This document shows, piece after piece, positions 1 through 10,729 of a stretch of 64,000 bases of DNA. The position numbers and the translations under genes are program-made. The notes beneath the pieces were generated by a model. It made no database searches, was not told the DNA's origin, and was given only the letters and a program-made list of their open reading frames with translations. The DNA is taken from positions 62,001 to 126,000 of the forward strand of contig CALNHX010002283.1 in assembly GCA_940337035.1 (NCBI GenBank), in the 5' to 3' direction. The stretch's first letter is position 1. Each line of letters begins with the position of its first letter. Source of the stretch: Agriotes lineatus (lineage: Eukaryota > Arthropoda > Insecta > Coleoptera > Elateridae).

Positions 1-132
1 AAATGGGGGTTTTTCCAGTGGCGTTGCTTATGGTTATAATATTAGGTATTACTTTTTTAATGTTTGTATTTTAGCAAAGTTTCACAAGTAAACAAACTAG
101 GTATATAATAATATGTATTTAATAAATATGTA

Positions 133-960
133 TCAGTATTCAATTGCTACTACGCTTTGCAGTTTCTTTCGCATAGAGTTGACCAATGTTTCCATATTGT
201 ATCCTTCTCTCAGTTCCTTCCAAGCATTTTTTATTCTTTCCCATAATTCATCGGTTTTGTTTGGTGCAAAATCCCTGGTATAAATTTTTGTAGTTAAATA
301 GCCCCAAACATTTTGATGGGATTCAAGTCTGGACTTCTTGCAGGCCATGGTAATAAATTGATATTATTCTCATCAAACCATCAATGAACAACCCCTTCTG
401 TATGCACAGGACAGTTATCCTGTGAAAATAATGTTATCAATTACGTTAACATACACAAAATTAATTAATTAGATAATATCTTGCCTGTTGAAAAGTATAT
501 TGATTAGGAAAGACCTCTCTTACAGATGGCAGCATCACATTTTGCAAAATGTTGCGAAGTTTTCAGCATTCAGTCGACCATTAATTCTATAGCATGCCCC
601 AGATCCGTGAGCATTGATCCATCCCCATACGTTTACAGAGAATCGTCCACTACTCCTTAAGGGTTGAACATAATATTGCTCCTCAAATCTTGAATTTTGT
701 GGTCTACACAGTACACACCCTTAATCGTCAATTGGTAAATGATTGAAATACCTTTTCACCTGAGAAAACAGTCGTGTTCCAAAAGTCGTCGATCTCATTC
801 GGTTGCAAATTGTACTCTTCATTCTTTGTTCTCTGGTGTTAACAAAACTTTTTTTTTATTGGTACCATATTTTGCTTATTTAAAGTACGCCTCAGCGTGT
901 TTAAATCCAACTTTTAAAAACGCGCGTGTTTTAAAGTTACCATGGGAACATCAACAACCC
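133..960 (-). pseudogene. Tc1/mariner-type transposase relic
   Basis: Read on the minus strand, the block at about 300-360 encodes the PWPARSPDLNPI-like stretch that precedes the last catalytic acid of Tc1-like DDE transposases, followed by a 71-residue C-terminal piece (133-348). Further upstream on that strand (about 540-680) a VNVWGWINAHGSG-like segment matches the central strand of the same fold. Several frame changes and stops separate the blocks, so this is a dead copy. The family normally encodes a cut-and-paste transposase of about 340 residues. I could not delimit terminal repeats. Confidence 0.7.
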
Positions 961-1080
961 GACAAACGTGAAGTATAAATGTCAACTTTTTAATTATTGA
1001 TGTGACAGGAGTACCTTGTAACGTCAAATAAAATATTACTAACAAATGTTTTAAAAGCTTTATTCAAATATTTAACAATC

Positions 1081-2121
1081 TTAATTTTTTAAATGAATGT
1101 GAAAAGTACAGTTGGTATTGTTTGAAATATTAATACTTCGGTTTTTTAAATCAGAAGAAATGCTGTTCAATTTAATACTGCTAACATTCTCGGAAGTAAA
1201 TGAGGTTGCACTTCCATCAATAGCACTTCCAATAATGTTTGAGACATTCTTCTTATTGCTAATACTCTCTTCAACGTAACCAGTCGCCACAGCTGCCGAT
1301 TTCCATCCTACTTGTCGTTGGATTTGATCTATCGTCATGCCACTATTCGCCATAATGGTAGCGGACGTACGTCGAAACGCATGTCCAGTGTATTTCTCAG
1401 GATCGTCCAATTTAAGATAACGTGCAATTTGCAAGGGACATGATCCAAATGTATTAATACCAACCACTTGATTGGTGCACTTCCCCTTATCATACCGTAA
1501 GAAAACTCGGTCTGTACTTACATTTTGGGGGCGCAATGATAAATACTGCTTCACCAAACGCACATAACTAATTGCATCACTGTCAGCAACAGTAAAACGT
1601 CGAGCCTTCACTGTCTTAGATGGTCGGATAGTTATAAGCAATACGCTTCCTTCTTCCTTGATGTCATGTAAGCGTAAATCGCACAATTCACATCTTCTAC
1701 AAGATCCAAAGATACCGCAAATGGCTACCACCTTCAAAAATAAATACGTAATGTCCGGTGCATCTGTGAAAAACTTCCGCAAATCGTCTTCCTTGAATAC
1801 ATATGCCTTCTTGACTACGTCATTCTTGCTAATTGCCTTCATAAATGCATGCACTTTCACAAATGATTTTATATCGACTCCTTTGTTTATCCTCAACATA
1901 CTTTGCAATTTCGAATGGATAGCCCACATAGTCGACGCCTTGTACTGCTCCGACATTGCCTGAAGGTAAGCAAGCACAACTCGTTCATCTATATCTGTTA
2001 CCTTTTGCTCTTCCATCCATTTGATGAACTTGTCGTATTCTTTTTTATAAGCGTTTTCCGATTTTTGCGGTATTAACCGCGATTCTGCTTTACTATTTAA
2101 GTAATCAATATTAGAACTCAT
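1081..2121 (-). CDS. Crypton-type tyrosine recombinase (intact ORF)
   Basis: A 346-residue reading frame when started at the ATG at 2121; a start 9 codons earlier is also open. The N-terminal half (EYDKFIKWMEEQ, STMWAIHSKLQSML) resembles the core-binding domain of phage-type integrases. The C-terminal half carries the tyrosine-recombinase signature: Arg in GSCRRCEL, His-x-x-Arg in GHAFRRTSA, and Tyr in VATGYVEES, with a conserved Trp (VGWKS) between. Stand-alone recombinases of this kind are the only protein of Crypton DNA transposons, which move through a circular intermediate. There are no stops or frameshifts, unlike the second copy at 39238-40241. A long palindrome lies 216 bp upstream of its start. 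Element ends are not identified. Confidence 0.8.
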   Translation of the reverse strand: MSSNIDYLNSKAESRLIPQKSENAYKKEYDKFIKWMEEQKVTDIDERVVLAYLQAMSEQYKASTMWAIHSKLQSMLRINKGVDIKSFVKVHAFMKAISKNDVVKKAYVFKEDDLRKFFTDAPDITYLFLKVVAICGIFGSCRRCELCDLRLHDIKEEGSVLLITIRPSKTVKARRFTVADSDAISYVRLVKQYLSLRPQNVSTDRVFLRYDKGKCTNQVVGINTFGSCPLQIARYLKLDDPEKYTGHAFRRTSATIMANSGMTIDQIQRQVGWKSAAVATGYVEESISNKKNVSNIIGSAIDGSATSFTSENVSSIKLNSISSDLKNRSINISNNTNCTFHIHLKN

Positions 2122-2336
2122 TTTTAAGCAATATACAACCAGTAACAACTAAGTGACAACAATTAATCTTATGTGACAGATTGCAAATTAATTTTTATTT
2201 TTCTCATTTCCATGACAACGAAAAGTATACTGATGTCACATCACGAATTCAACCATTTTACATTATTAATTCTTATTTTCATTTTTTGTAGTAATAATAC
2301 CAGTATTTATGATTTCAAAGTGTACCAATAAAAAAA

Positions 2337-2473
2337 AATAGCGTAAAGTATTCGTGGATAACTGGTCTTTAAAACTCTTGCTCTATTTCGAGCACTCCGG
2401 CTGCGCCGTCGTGCTCGAAAAATCGCGCGTGTTTTAAAGACCTTAATATCCACTTATACTTTAATATACTATT
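2337..2473. repeat. Palindrome P1 (AATAG...ACTATT edges)
   Basis: Imperfect hairpin of about 137 bp. The outer arms AATAGCGTAAAGTAT and ATACTTTAATATACTATT pair; inside them GGTCTTTAAAAC pairs with GTTTTAAAGACC. The centre is CpG-rich (GAGCACTCCGGC / GCCGTCGTGCTCG). A close copy is P2 at 38243-38380. It stands just upstream of the Crypton ORF. Confidence 0.8.
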
Positions 2474-2984
2474 CTTTCAGAAGGATCTGCTGTCAACGAT
2501 TTTTAATTTTGAAAGTGCAGCTCTTGCTCACATGCAAATCTGTTGCGACTCGACTCAGCGACCAGTTCTCTTCCAGTTTTGTAATAGCTCGCATTTTCTC
2601 TGCTTCTGACAAATGGCTGGGAATTTTCCGAGTTTTCAGTTCTATGACAGTTGATGACAAACGTAAACGTCAAAACTCGACGTCTATGATTAGAATATCG
2701 TATTACAAGCTAAAAATCTGCCGTGCACTTTGAGTTGGCCGCAACGGTACGTAATATTGTTTGATTCGACGACAAGACAAGTTTTTAGAGGTTATATGTT
2801 TACTACACCACCAAAAAACCGCTCGTAAATTACTCAATCCGATCTATCTACTGCAAAATCAGCTGACCACCTATCGGTAAACGGAAGATACCTACCAGTG
2901 TAGTTTTCGTAAATGCATTAAGTTTACCATTTATTGACAATGTCAAACTGACAAGTAATTAAATTCATCAAAGTGACACATTGA
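2474..2984. other. No gene seen
   Basis: I see no coding pattern or clear repeat in this AT-rich stretch between P1 and the first GGTTAGG-type palindrome. Confidence 0.5.
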
Positions 2985-3100
2985 CAGTGACAAATTCAAT
3001 GTTCGCAGGTTAGGTTTTGCGTCATTCTATGTCAAAACTGACGCAAAACCTAACCTGCTAACCTCGAATTTGACATAGACTTACAGTGCTACCAACATAA
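2985..3100. repeat. GGTTAGG palindromic MITE, copy 1
   Basis: Palindrome built from GCAGGTTAGGTTTTGCGTCA and its complement, ending in TTTGACATAGACTTACAGTG. It is the first of at least ten copies in the window; others are near 4522, 17062, 17347, 19171, 19992, 34360, 37785, 58112 and 61770. It has no coding capacity. Confidence 0.85.
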
Positions 3101-3144
3101 ACAGTGCCAACCTAATAAAAAAAAAATTCAATCATTTATAGTCA

Positions 3145-4425
3145 CTTGGTACAAGACAGTGTGGCCATACGATTGTTGGCGGCCATTTTCAGGCAAATTT
3201 TAGCGTAGAGATATACAGTGCCTTTAGAAATAATCGAACGTTTTTGAGTGGTCATTATTTTGGCGCTAGTTATTTTAACTAGTTGATGTTTGCTGCACGT
3301 GCAGTGTTATGTTTGAACGTTTGACATTTTTCATTGGCGTTAGTGGTGCTTTAAGGTGTTGTATGAAGTTTACAACCGGTTTCAGTTATGGTAGTTTACA
3401 ATACAGCTAAATGCCGTCTTCCTGTTCCCTGTCTCCAAACCTGCCTGTCCTGTGCTTGGTCTTCTTCTAGCTTTCTCTCCTCTATGGCTCTCCGAATACC
3501 CTCATTCCACGGTTTGTGTGGTCTACCTCTTTTTTTATTACCCGGCGGCGACCATTTAAAGATCTTCATAGACCACGTCGTCTCCTCCATCCTCATCAGA
3601 TGACCAAACCAGTTTAACGCTTTCCGTTCAGTTCTGTCCACAACTCATTCTGGTGCCTCCATTCTGCGTATTATTTCCTCGTTCGTCACTCTATCTCGTC
3701 TCGATACCTCTCCGCTTTTTCGTCCATTTGAACTGTGTCTAGTCTTCGTTTCATTTCCGCTGTTACAGTCCATACCTCACTGCCATAACATAGCATCGAC
3801 TCTACCATTACTACACCTATTCTTTTTTTGTTTTTGTTAGAGATAGTATTGTCCCATCAAATTGATTTCAAGCAGTTTTGATCTCTTCTGTTCCCAAACC
3901 TTTTTCATCGATTGTATTGTAGCACCGATGTATTTAAACCTTTCTACTTGTCTTACTGCGACATCTTCATTTATTACGACTTCATATTGTGCTTCCGAGT
4001 TGATTACTAAATAGATACTCCGTTTTCTCTAAACTTGTGCTAAAGCCCCATTCATCGTAGCACCGATGTAATCTCTTTATCATACATTCCAAGTCGAACG
4101 CATCTTGTGCTATTAGGTACAACAATAGCACAATTCTAAATTGTAACATTTAAATACTGTGCAGGATATTAGTTTTTCAGGGCAATAGATGATAAAATTT
4201 CACCCGCTTGCGACGCTAATGAATTATTTGACACTGACAATTTACAATTGTCAGATTTGAAAGGTTTTATTTTCTTCCATAACCAAATGAACAGGTTCTA
4301 CCCACCTCTTTGAGAACAACTTAGAAGTAACTAAATATTTTGCCTGTTAATGGCGGATATTCGCGTCGACCAATAGCGGCGAAGACATCCCTATGGTCAC
4401 ACTGTCTTGTATAAAGCCACTGTAG
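3145..4425. mobile_element. TIR element with AGTG..GACAGTGTGG ends, carrying a LINE relic
   Basis: The left edge reads TAGTCACTTGGTACAAGACA and the right edge (complement) is TGGCTTTATACAAGACAGTG. Related ends bound the elements at 19053-19435 and near 56430-56500. A GGCGGCCATT..CAGGCAAATTT block just inside the left end recurs near 56430. The interior holds a minus-strand LINE fragment, so the composite is probably a DNA transposon that received a LINE, or the reverse. Confidence 0.5.
3396..4130 (-). pseudogene. LINE reverse transcriptase C-terminal relic
   Basis: Minus-strand reading gives FKYIGATI, then MVESMLCYGSEVWTV (the LLYGSEVWT motif after the reverse-transcriptase domain), then a C-terminal block with LNWFGHLMRMEETT and KKRGRPHKPW (3396-3641). 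These are typical of the C-terminal tails of endonuclease/reverse-transcriptase LINEs widespread in insects. Stops occur inside (for example near 3650 and 3715) and the 5' part is missing. A second relic, showing the endonuclease part of a similar element, is at 24310-24600. Confidence 0.75.
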
Positions 4426-4521
4426 ACGCGTTGGCAATTGTCACAAGAACATTTTACAACAATGAAAGTGACACTTATGGAATAACCGTGATAGCTTTGC
4501 TATATAAATTTTAGTTAGCCA

Positions 4522-4657
4522 TGGTGGCACTGTAAGTCTATGTCAAATTAGAGGTTAGCAGGTTAGGTTGTCCGTCAGTTTTGACACAGACTGACGCCAA
4601 ACCTAACCTGCTAACCTCGAATTTGACATAGAGTAACTTAATATAGCCACTGTAAGG
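4522..4657. repeat. GGTTAGG palindromic MITE, copy 2
   Basis: Begins TGGTGGCACTGTAAGTCTAT and ends near ATAGCCACTGTAAGG; the core arms are GAGGTTAGCAGGTTAGG and CCTAACCTGCTAACCTC. About 136 bp, non-coding. Confidence 0.85.
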
Positions 4658-5016
4658 TCATTTTCGTTAGTTTTCGCTGCCGTTCGAGAGTTGGAAGCGA
4701 TCTAAATTAACCTGTAATCGCGGTTAAAAGTCAGTTTACGGTTGTTAATCAAATGGAGTGTATTTCAAGTGTGTTATTAATTGTTAAAACATGGTCCGAA
4801 TTTCCAGTTACACTCAGCAAATGTTTGACATTGACAGTTCACGAGTTTTGTAAATGGGTATCATACACGGCGACCGCCATATTAGTAAACTTTTAGCGGT
4901 CCGCTTCGACACGCCAGTTATTTCTCTTTATTACAGTCTACTTGGTTTGAACACACGGTATTTAAAAAACGAAGAACTTGTAGACACATGTTGATAAGAA
5001 CTTTTAGTCTCTTAAT
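4658..5016. other. No gene seen
   Basis: AT-rich spacer with no convincing coding or repeat structure between two short mobile elements. Confidence 0.5.
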
Positions 5017-5241
5017 ACAGGGTGCCCATTTTAAAGCTCCGAATTTGACATTTTTTAACTTGGAAACACATGCAATGACAAGCAATTTGATCAGTAACCG
5101 TCAGAGAACTGAAATATGATTGCTTTGACCTTAATTATAGGAATACTTTGTTTTAAAATTATAGTCGCCTTGCATCTGCACTGTGTGTTGCCTATTTACA
5201 GTACTTTAAGCTCGGAGTTTTAAAATGGGCACCCTGTATAA
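5017..5241. mobile_element. Mariner-type MITE (TACAGGGTGCCCA ends)
   Basis: About 220 bp bounded by TACAGGGTGCCCATTTTAAA and its inverted copy, TTTTAAAATGGGCACCCTGTA, with TA at both flanks. The ends and TA target are typical of non-autonomous Tc1/mariner elements. There is no coding capacity. Confidence 0.85.
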
Positions 5242-5440
5242 ACCAAGGAACATGTCTCGGGTACGTTCTTTTACGCAGTTACTGCTGCAGCAGCTATTGC
5301 TGTCACCTGCGCGCAGCGCAGAAGTTTTGTGAGAACGATTAACTGCGCCGCGTGCTGCTCAATGGTGCTGCCCCTGGTGGTGACGTGTTGCATTTGCAGC
5401 CAAATTTCGCGCGTATAACCCATAACCTCAAAAAATCGAG

Positions 5441-6730
5441 ATGGAAGACCAAGTTGCCGCGAACATTGTAGAAGTTGTAATGAATGATATTCTTGATGAA
5501 GGAAGTAGTGATTCATCGTCATCTGATGAAGAACAGGAGTTTGTACTTGAAATGTTTGAACAAGTAAGTATCAAGTTGTGTACTAAAATTAAAAAGATGC
5601 TCGATGAAAGAGCCAATGAACAGTTTGTACATTTGATTGTTTACAGGGGCGAAAGAAAATTAAAAAAATTGATAACTACATGGTTACAGTAATGAGAATG
5701 GACCCAGATACTTACAAATCTCATTTTCGGCTGACCCGAGGATCATATGAGGTAGGCCTATAAATTGATAAGACAACTGGGGTGCAGACAACAATGTTTT
5801 CTTTGATTGTAGATGATTCGGAATGCAATCTATCCTAAGTTTATTAACAATAATACGCATGGAGGACATCCAAATATATGTTTAGATAGAGCTTTGCATG
5901 CTTCAATATGGACTCTTGCTAATCAGGAATCTTTTCGAGGAATTAGTGAGAGATTCGATATGACTAAGAGCCAACTCCATAAATATTTTTTACGGATCTG
6001 TAGGTACTTGTGCGAAACTAACTTCTTGCATTGGCCAGACGATGACAATCTGCAGCAAGTACGACGTGAGTTCATGGAACTAAGGGGCCGAAATGGTTTC
6101 CCAGGAGTTGTAGGAGTAGTCGATGGAATGCATATTCCTATTCCAGCTCCAACGGACGACGCAGCAAGCTACTACAACAGAAAAGGATACCACTCAATAA
6201 TCTTACAGGGGATATGTGATGCCCAGTGCAAATTTATAGATGTGTTTGTTGGGTGGCCAGGCGCAACACATGATGGAAGAGTGTGGCGCGAAAGTCCCAT
6301 AGGTCGCGCTTTAGCTCAAGAAGATTTACTTTTGCCTGAAGGAACACATATTTTAGGAGATTCCGCCTATCCTCTTCTTTCTTATTTAATGGTGCCCTAT
6401 AGAGATAATGGGCACTTATCAAGAAGACAACGAAGCTATAATGTAAAATTAAGTTCAAAGAGAGTCTTAATTGAACAAGCTTTTGGCTTATTGAAATGCC
6501 GATTTCGTCGGTTGAAATTTTTGAATATGTTCCTCACAAATGAAATGAAGTTTGTTGTCATTGCTGCTTGTGTGTTGCACAATGTTTGCATACTAAACAA
6601 TGACTACATTGTGGTTGATGATGACGACAATGCAAACCCAGAACATTTTAATGAGGATTTTGAAGAAAATCTTCATCCAGCGGATAAACGTGATAGCATT
6701 GCTAATTTATTGTATAGAAATCTACATTAA
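5441..6730 (+). CDS. PIF/Harbinger transposase (HARBI1-like), three exons
   Basis: The exons I infer are 5441-5563, 5647-5751 and 5813-6730. All junctions are GT-AG and in phase 0, giving 381 residues without a stop. Exon 1 is acidic (SSDSSSSDEE). Exon 2 ends in the FRLTRGSYE block, and exon 3 begins with a helix-turn-helix-like region (SIWTLANQESFRGISERF). The DDE_Tnp_4 catalytic core follows: Asp in VVGVVDGMHIPIP, Asp in HILGDSAYPL, and Glu in RVLIEQAFGLLKCRFRRL, with the family blocks YNRKGYHSI and FVGWPGATHDGRVW. Such enzymes cut the element out together with the partner Myb-like protein encoded on the opposite strand at 6909-8036. Confidence 0.9.
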
Positions 6731-6908
6731 ATACTGTCTAGTTTTCCTTTTTTTTTGCTACCTTTAGGTTTTAGAAATAAATGTGTACGTTTAAATAACA
6801 ACTGTAATTTTAATATATTTAATAATATTCTACATTATATAACCTAAACTTATTGAATAAAAAAAAATACTAAACTAAACTAAATCATTAAATACAATGC
6901 ATTTTTTT

Positions 6909-8036
6909 TTATTGTCCCTGTCGAAACGTTCTCAATGCTTCTGCGAGGTTATTTATAGCCGCAGTCCGTTCTTCCGCCACTTTCTTCTTTTCGGCCCAAA
7001 TCGCTTTTTTCTGTAGCATTTCTGCCTTCCGTTGCTCTGTATATTCCGATAAACCATCGAGTTTTCTTTTTCTTTCTCGCCTAGGAGTCTCCGGAATCTC
7101 ATCTCTGCTAGGCGACACTGCATGAGCGGTTCCAGTCTTGTTACTCAGAGGAGTAGGTACATGCGATGTTTCTGCACGAGTTGAGCAGGAGGGTGTAGCT
7201 ACAACTTCCACGTCACTTCGCTCTGCTTCACGAGGTGCAGAACTTAACTTCAAAGTGCTACCCAGTGTTGAGGGCGGAGGGTTCACACTTTTTTTGTTTC
7301 CCAACACTGCATGTATTTCTTCGAAATATGGCCACGTTATTGTGCTCTCTCCGGTAGTACGCACTTTATCAACATTTCTGTTGTAAGTCACCAGTATGTT
7401 TTTCCATTTATTAGAAATTTCTATACTACTGTATTTATATCCATGTTGGATAAATTCGTCTCGCACCAGGTCCCAGTATTTAATTTTCTTGGCCTTCGGA
7501 TCCCTAAACATATGATCCAGCCGCAACCTTGTTGTGATTAAAAGTTTCACTGCGGCTTTTCCCCAGTTTTCCTTAGCAGCAGCGGCTATAAAAAGAAATA
7601 AGGCAGTCAAATACACTATTTCCTAAATTCCAAAAGAACTTACAATCAGGGAAGTTTAGGGTTTCGCTAGCAGCACAGCCTGTAGCTGTAACCACTTGAT
7701 GAACTTGACTGGGGCCAGGAGAGGAGGACTGGAATTCCGAATGCACCAGTCGAAAAGTATTTCTGAAATTCTCCTTCTCTTCTGCCTGTTGCAAAAGCTG
7801 ATGTGCTAATTCTTGATCTGTGAAACAAAGAATTAAAATATAATAAGAGCCTACATTAGCAATGCAATGCTATAAATGTCTAAAATCCGGGCTTTACCCC
7901 TGAGATACGTAGGTAACAAGATGTATTGAAACTATTATTACTTACCATCATCGTTCACTACCCGTCGGTAGGTTTCCTCATCTACTTGTAACGCGTAATT
8001 CATGTTTGTCACCGGATTATACAAGTTCAGCTCCAT
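6909..8036 (-). CDS. Harbinger accessory Myb/trihelix-like DNA-binding protein, three exons
   Basis: Minus-strand exons 8036-7946, 7817-7644 and 7585-6909 join with GT-AG borders and matching phases (1 and 1) into a 313-residue frame. Exon 3 starts with a Myb/SANT-like (trihelix/MADF-type) domain: the tryptophans or aromatics fall in KIKYWDLVRDEF, ISNKWKNILVTYN and TITWPYFEEIH. A Ser/Thr/Pro-rich linker follows, then a basic stretch (RRERKRKLDG) and a C-terminal Lys/Glu-rich helix that may be a coiled coil. In PIF/Harbinger elements such a protein binds the transposon ends and brings in the transposase; that role is inferred from family and position. Start chosen at MELNLYNPVTN, close to the right terminal repeat. 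Confidence 0.85.
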
Positions 8037-8687
8037 GGTGGTATTGCACTTTTAACAGCTTTTAGGTTATACAAATATACACACGTGCACCAACAGCTGT
8101 TCAGTGGAAGTGGACGTAGATAAAGAAGAAGTGGATGCTCTGCTGCAGTCGATTTCGTTCGGCTGCGCAGTCGATGCGCAGGTGACAGTAAAAGAACAAC
8201 AAACTGCATTGCAGCCAACTGCGCAGCCGGTGTAAAAGAACGATTAACTGCAAAAACTGCTGCAGCCACTGCGTAAAAGAACGTACCCGTCAGTCAATTT
8301 TCTACACATACACGTATTTGAGAAACACCCAGTATATAAGGAAATTAATGGAATATGTGTATGCAGTTATAATATGAAATAATTTAAAATGTGATATCAT
8401 AGAACATCTTTTCACTATTTTATTACGAAGATCTTTTTATGGGTTTTAATCAGCTGATTTGTGGTGTATGAATGACAGCTAATAATAATAGTTGCCTAAA
8501 AAACTTAAAGAAGTTTTTGGGTATGAATAACTAATTCTACAAATTGTTACTAATTGCTATAAGAATATTTTGATTACCTAGGTCAATTGATTGATTAAAA
8601 ACAGACTGTAGAAATAATAACCTAACTGAGAGCAATACTGTCATTTCGAGTATTTAAAGGGGTTTTTACAATTTAGAACAATAAAAA

Positions 8688-9189
8688 ATGGAAGATCCAC
8701 TTCCTAGCACAAGTAAAGTTATTGATCCAGCACCTGAGGAGTCCTCTGAAAATGAGCAAGAATTAATTCAAAAAGAAGAAAAACCATTAAATGTAATCCT
8801 GTTATTTTCTAACCTATAAATTTGACGAATACTTGGTACAATATTTTCAGATATCACCGGGTGCTGTTAAACTACGCAGCTGGCTCAATAAAACATTACG
8901 CATAGCAATGTCCGATGGACGAGTACTAATAGGAGTATTTTTGTGTACAGACAGAGATGCAAATATAATCCTCGGTTCATGTTCGGAGTACTTACCCGAA
9001 GAAACTGTATCGGATGTGGTGTATCCTTCTAGCAGTAATAACACAGAAGAACCACGAATGTTAGGATTAGTTATGGTTCCTGGAAAGCATATTGTTAGTA
9101 TATGTATAGACGACAATGAGCTACAGCCTTCGGATGATACTTTGAAGCAACCCCTTACTCGCCAAATCAGTGCAGAAGATGTTATGTGA
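8688..9189 (+). CDS. Naa38: N-alpha-acetyltransferase 38, NatC auxiliary subunit (LSMD1)
   Basis: Exons 8688-8792 and 8851-9189 join in phase 0 to give 147 residues. The first 35 residues are acidic and low-complexity. Residues from about 40 form an LSM fold with the family blocks WLNKTLRIAMSDGRVLIG, FLCTDRDANIILG and RMLGLVMVPGKHIVSI. NAA38 is a small Sm-like subunit that associates with NAA35 and the catalytic NAA30 in NatC, the ribosome-associated enzyme acetylating nascent proteins that start Met-Leu, Met-Ile, Met-Phe and similar. The gene for NAA30 starts about 1.5 kb downstream on the same strand. An AATAAA lies at about 9249. Confidence 0.92.
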
Positions 9190-9645
9190 CTAAAAATATT
9201 TTTTTATATGCTATTTGTGTGGTGTGTATACGTGTTCCTAGTGTAAGAATAAAAACATTTTTAATAATACGTTTGGCATTTATTTGTAACATTCAAAATT
9301 TCATTGCAGTAATTTTATTACAGCGAAGAACATTCTGGTATTTTGTGCTTGCAACCAAGTTCTGTGGGAGTTGTTTGTGCAAAAACTAGTCACATTGATT
9401 TAGTTTAAGTAATTGCTATTTCAGAATATACTCTGCGTTTTGCACCGAATGTTTGTTCATGTTTCTTTTTGTTAGGAATTCTGTAATACAAAAGAAACAT
9501 TCATTATAGGTAGGTTTGTAGGAAAATAAATTTAGGATTATGTATACAATTTATTAATAGTAAATATTTTACAAATTAGACGTTAATATGCTAAGCAAAT
9601 ATTACACGATTAACAATATAACTATATATTAGCACTACAGGCCAT

Positions 9646-9909
9646 TTAGGACCAAGGCTTTTCATACTTATTACTGTCAAGCGGTTCATACCCTTCTGTT
9701 TCTATTTTCTGTTTAAACTGTAAATAGCTTCTTTTTCTATCAAAATGTTTTACCCATTGACTTGTGCAAGACTTTTCGTACAATTTTCGAAATTCTGCAC
9801 ATGGGCCCCCTTTAACTGCGTCAGGTTCTTCGTGTTTATCCAAACATTCCCAGTACTTGTCTCTGGCACCGTAACAACGAGTACGCTCCTCTTTCGTAGG
9901 AAAGGACAT
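9646..9909 (-). CDS. Coa6: Cytochrome c oxidase assembly factor 6
   Basis: A single-exon frame of 87 residues. It has the twin-cysteine CHCH layout of COA6: Cys-x9-Cys in CYGARDKYWEC and Cys-x10-Cys in CAEFRKLYEKSC, then the conserved WVKHFDRKR block. COA6 acts in the mitochondrial intermembrane space during copper delivery to cytochrome oxidase subunit 2. Length agrees with short COA6 forms in animals. It lies head-to-head with NAA30 (about 820 bp between starts) and tail-to-tail with NAA38. A minus-strand AATAAA is present near 9550. Whether a further 5' exon exists cannot be seen. Confidence 0.93.
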   Translation of the reverse strand: MSFPTKEERTRCYGARDKYWECLDKHEEPDAVKGGPCAEFRKLYEKSCTSQWVKHFDRKRSYLQFKQKIETEGYEPLDSNKYEKPWS

Positions 9910-10729
9910 GACGTACTAAAATCAGGTTCATTAAGTATGCGTGATATTTAAATTTTGACCGACGCGTAAATATTTTAAATCACCGATATATTTCACTAGC
10001 TAAAAATAAATTTCATATAATTTGATTTCCTTGGGCATTCCAAAAATAAACACATGTAGGTATGACAGTTCAATTAATTATATTTTTTGGAGCGTTTTAT
10101 AACTTACGTTCAGTTTATGAAATCTATGCGTTGGTTACATTTGCAGGAAAATGATCTTTGGGCTTTAATCGTATAGTAATTACAAAATATAATTTAGATA
10201 TAATATAATCATCAAAGATTTTAAGCTTTGTTGGTTTAAGGTTAAACAAACAGATATTAAGAGATAATTGTAGCTTTTAACAAAAAATTCAAATATAACT
10301 GTGATTTTGAGAATTGTTATGTATAAAAGTATAAATTTCGCGGGTACACGCTACCAATATAAAATGCAGAAAATCAAAAAATCCCATGTCGGGAGGAAGT
10401 AAGGTTAAGTTGAAGAGTTTTTATTATTTTTACGTAATTTGACAATTACCAAGTAAGGAGTTTATCTATTTATCTTTAAAGTTATACTGTATTCCGTTTA
10501 CCTTTTTTTGCTGTTTATTATTAACTAATTCAAGAAATTAATGTAATTTTAGATCCCAAGTTCGAGCTTGTGACAGCTAGCAAGGGATAAATTAACCTTA
10601 AAATCCCTATTAATTTGCTATCAAGATGTCTGCTTTTTGGTTTCTATTTCAAATACCAGTAACGATGTGACCTATTAATTCTTTGTTTATTTTATTTCTG
10701 CGTTGCTGATAGTTTAAAACCGCCGAAAC
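9910..10729. other. Intergenic region between COA6 and NAA30 starts
   Basis: AT-rich spacer between divergent starts; both promoters should lie here. I see no clear TATA box, repeat or extra gene. Confidence 0.5.

Larger units (their letters stand above)
5259..8288. mobile_element. Apparently complete PIF/Harbinger transposon
   Basis: A 3.03 kb element whose ends are perfect 21-bp inverted repeats (GGGTACGTTCTTTTACGCAG at each end, followed by T), continuing as a looser GCTGCAGCAG-rich inverted region. An internal AGAACGATTAACTGC repeat lies near both ends. Flanking triplets are CTC and GTC, a one-mismatch candidate for the 3-bp target duplication of this superfamily. It holds the two convergent genes expected of the superfamily, a DDE transposase (+) and a Myb/trihelix-like protein (-), both spliced and both open. 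The matched ends and open frames suggest recent mobility. Confidence 0.85.
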
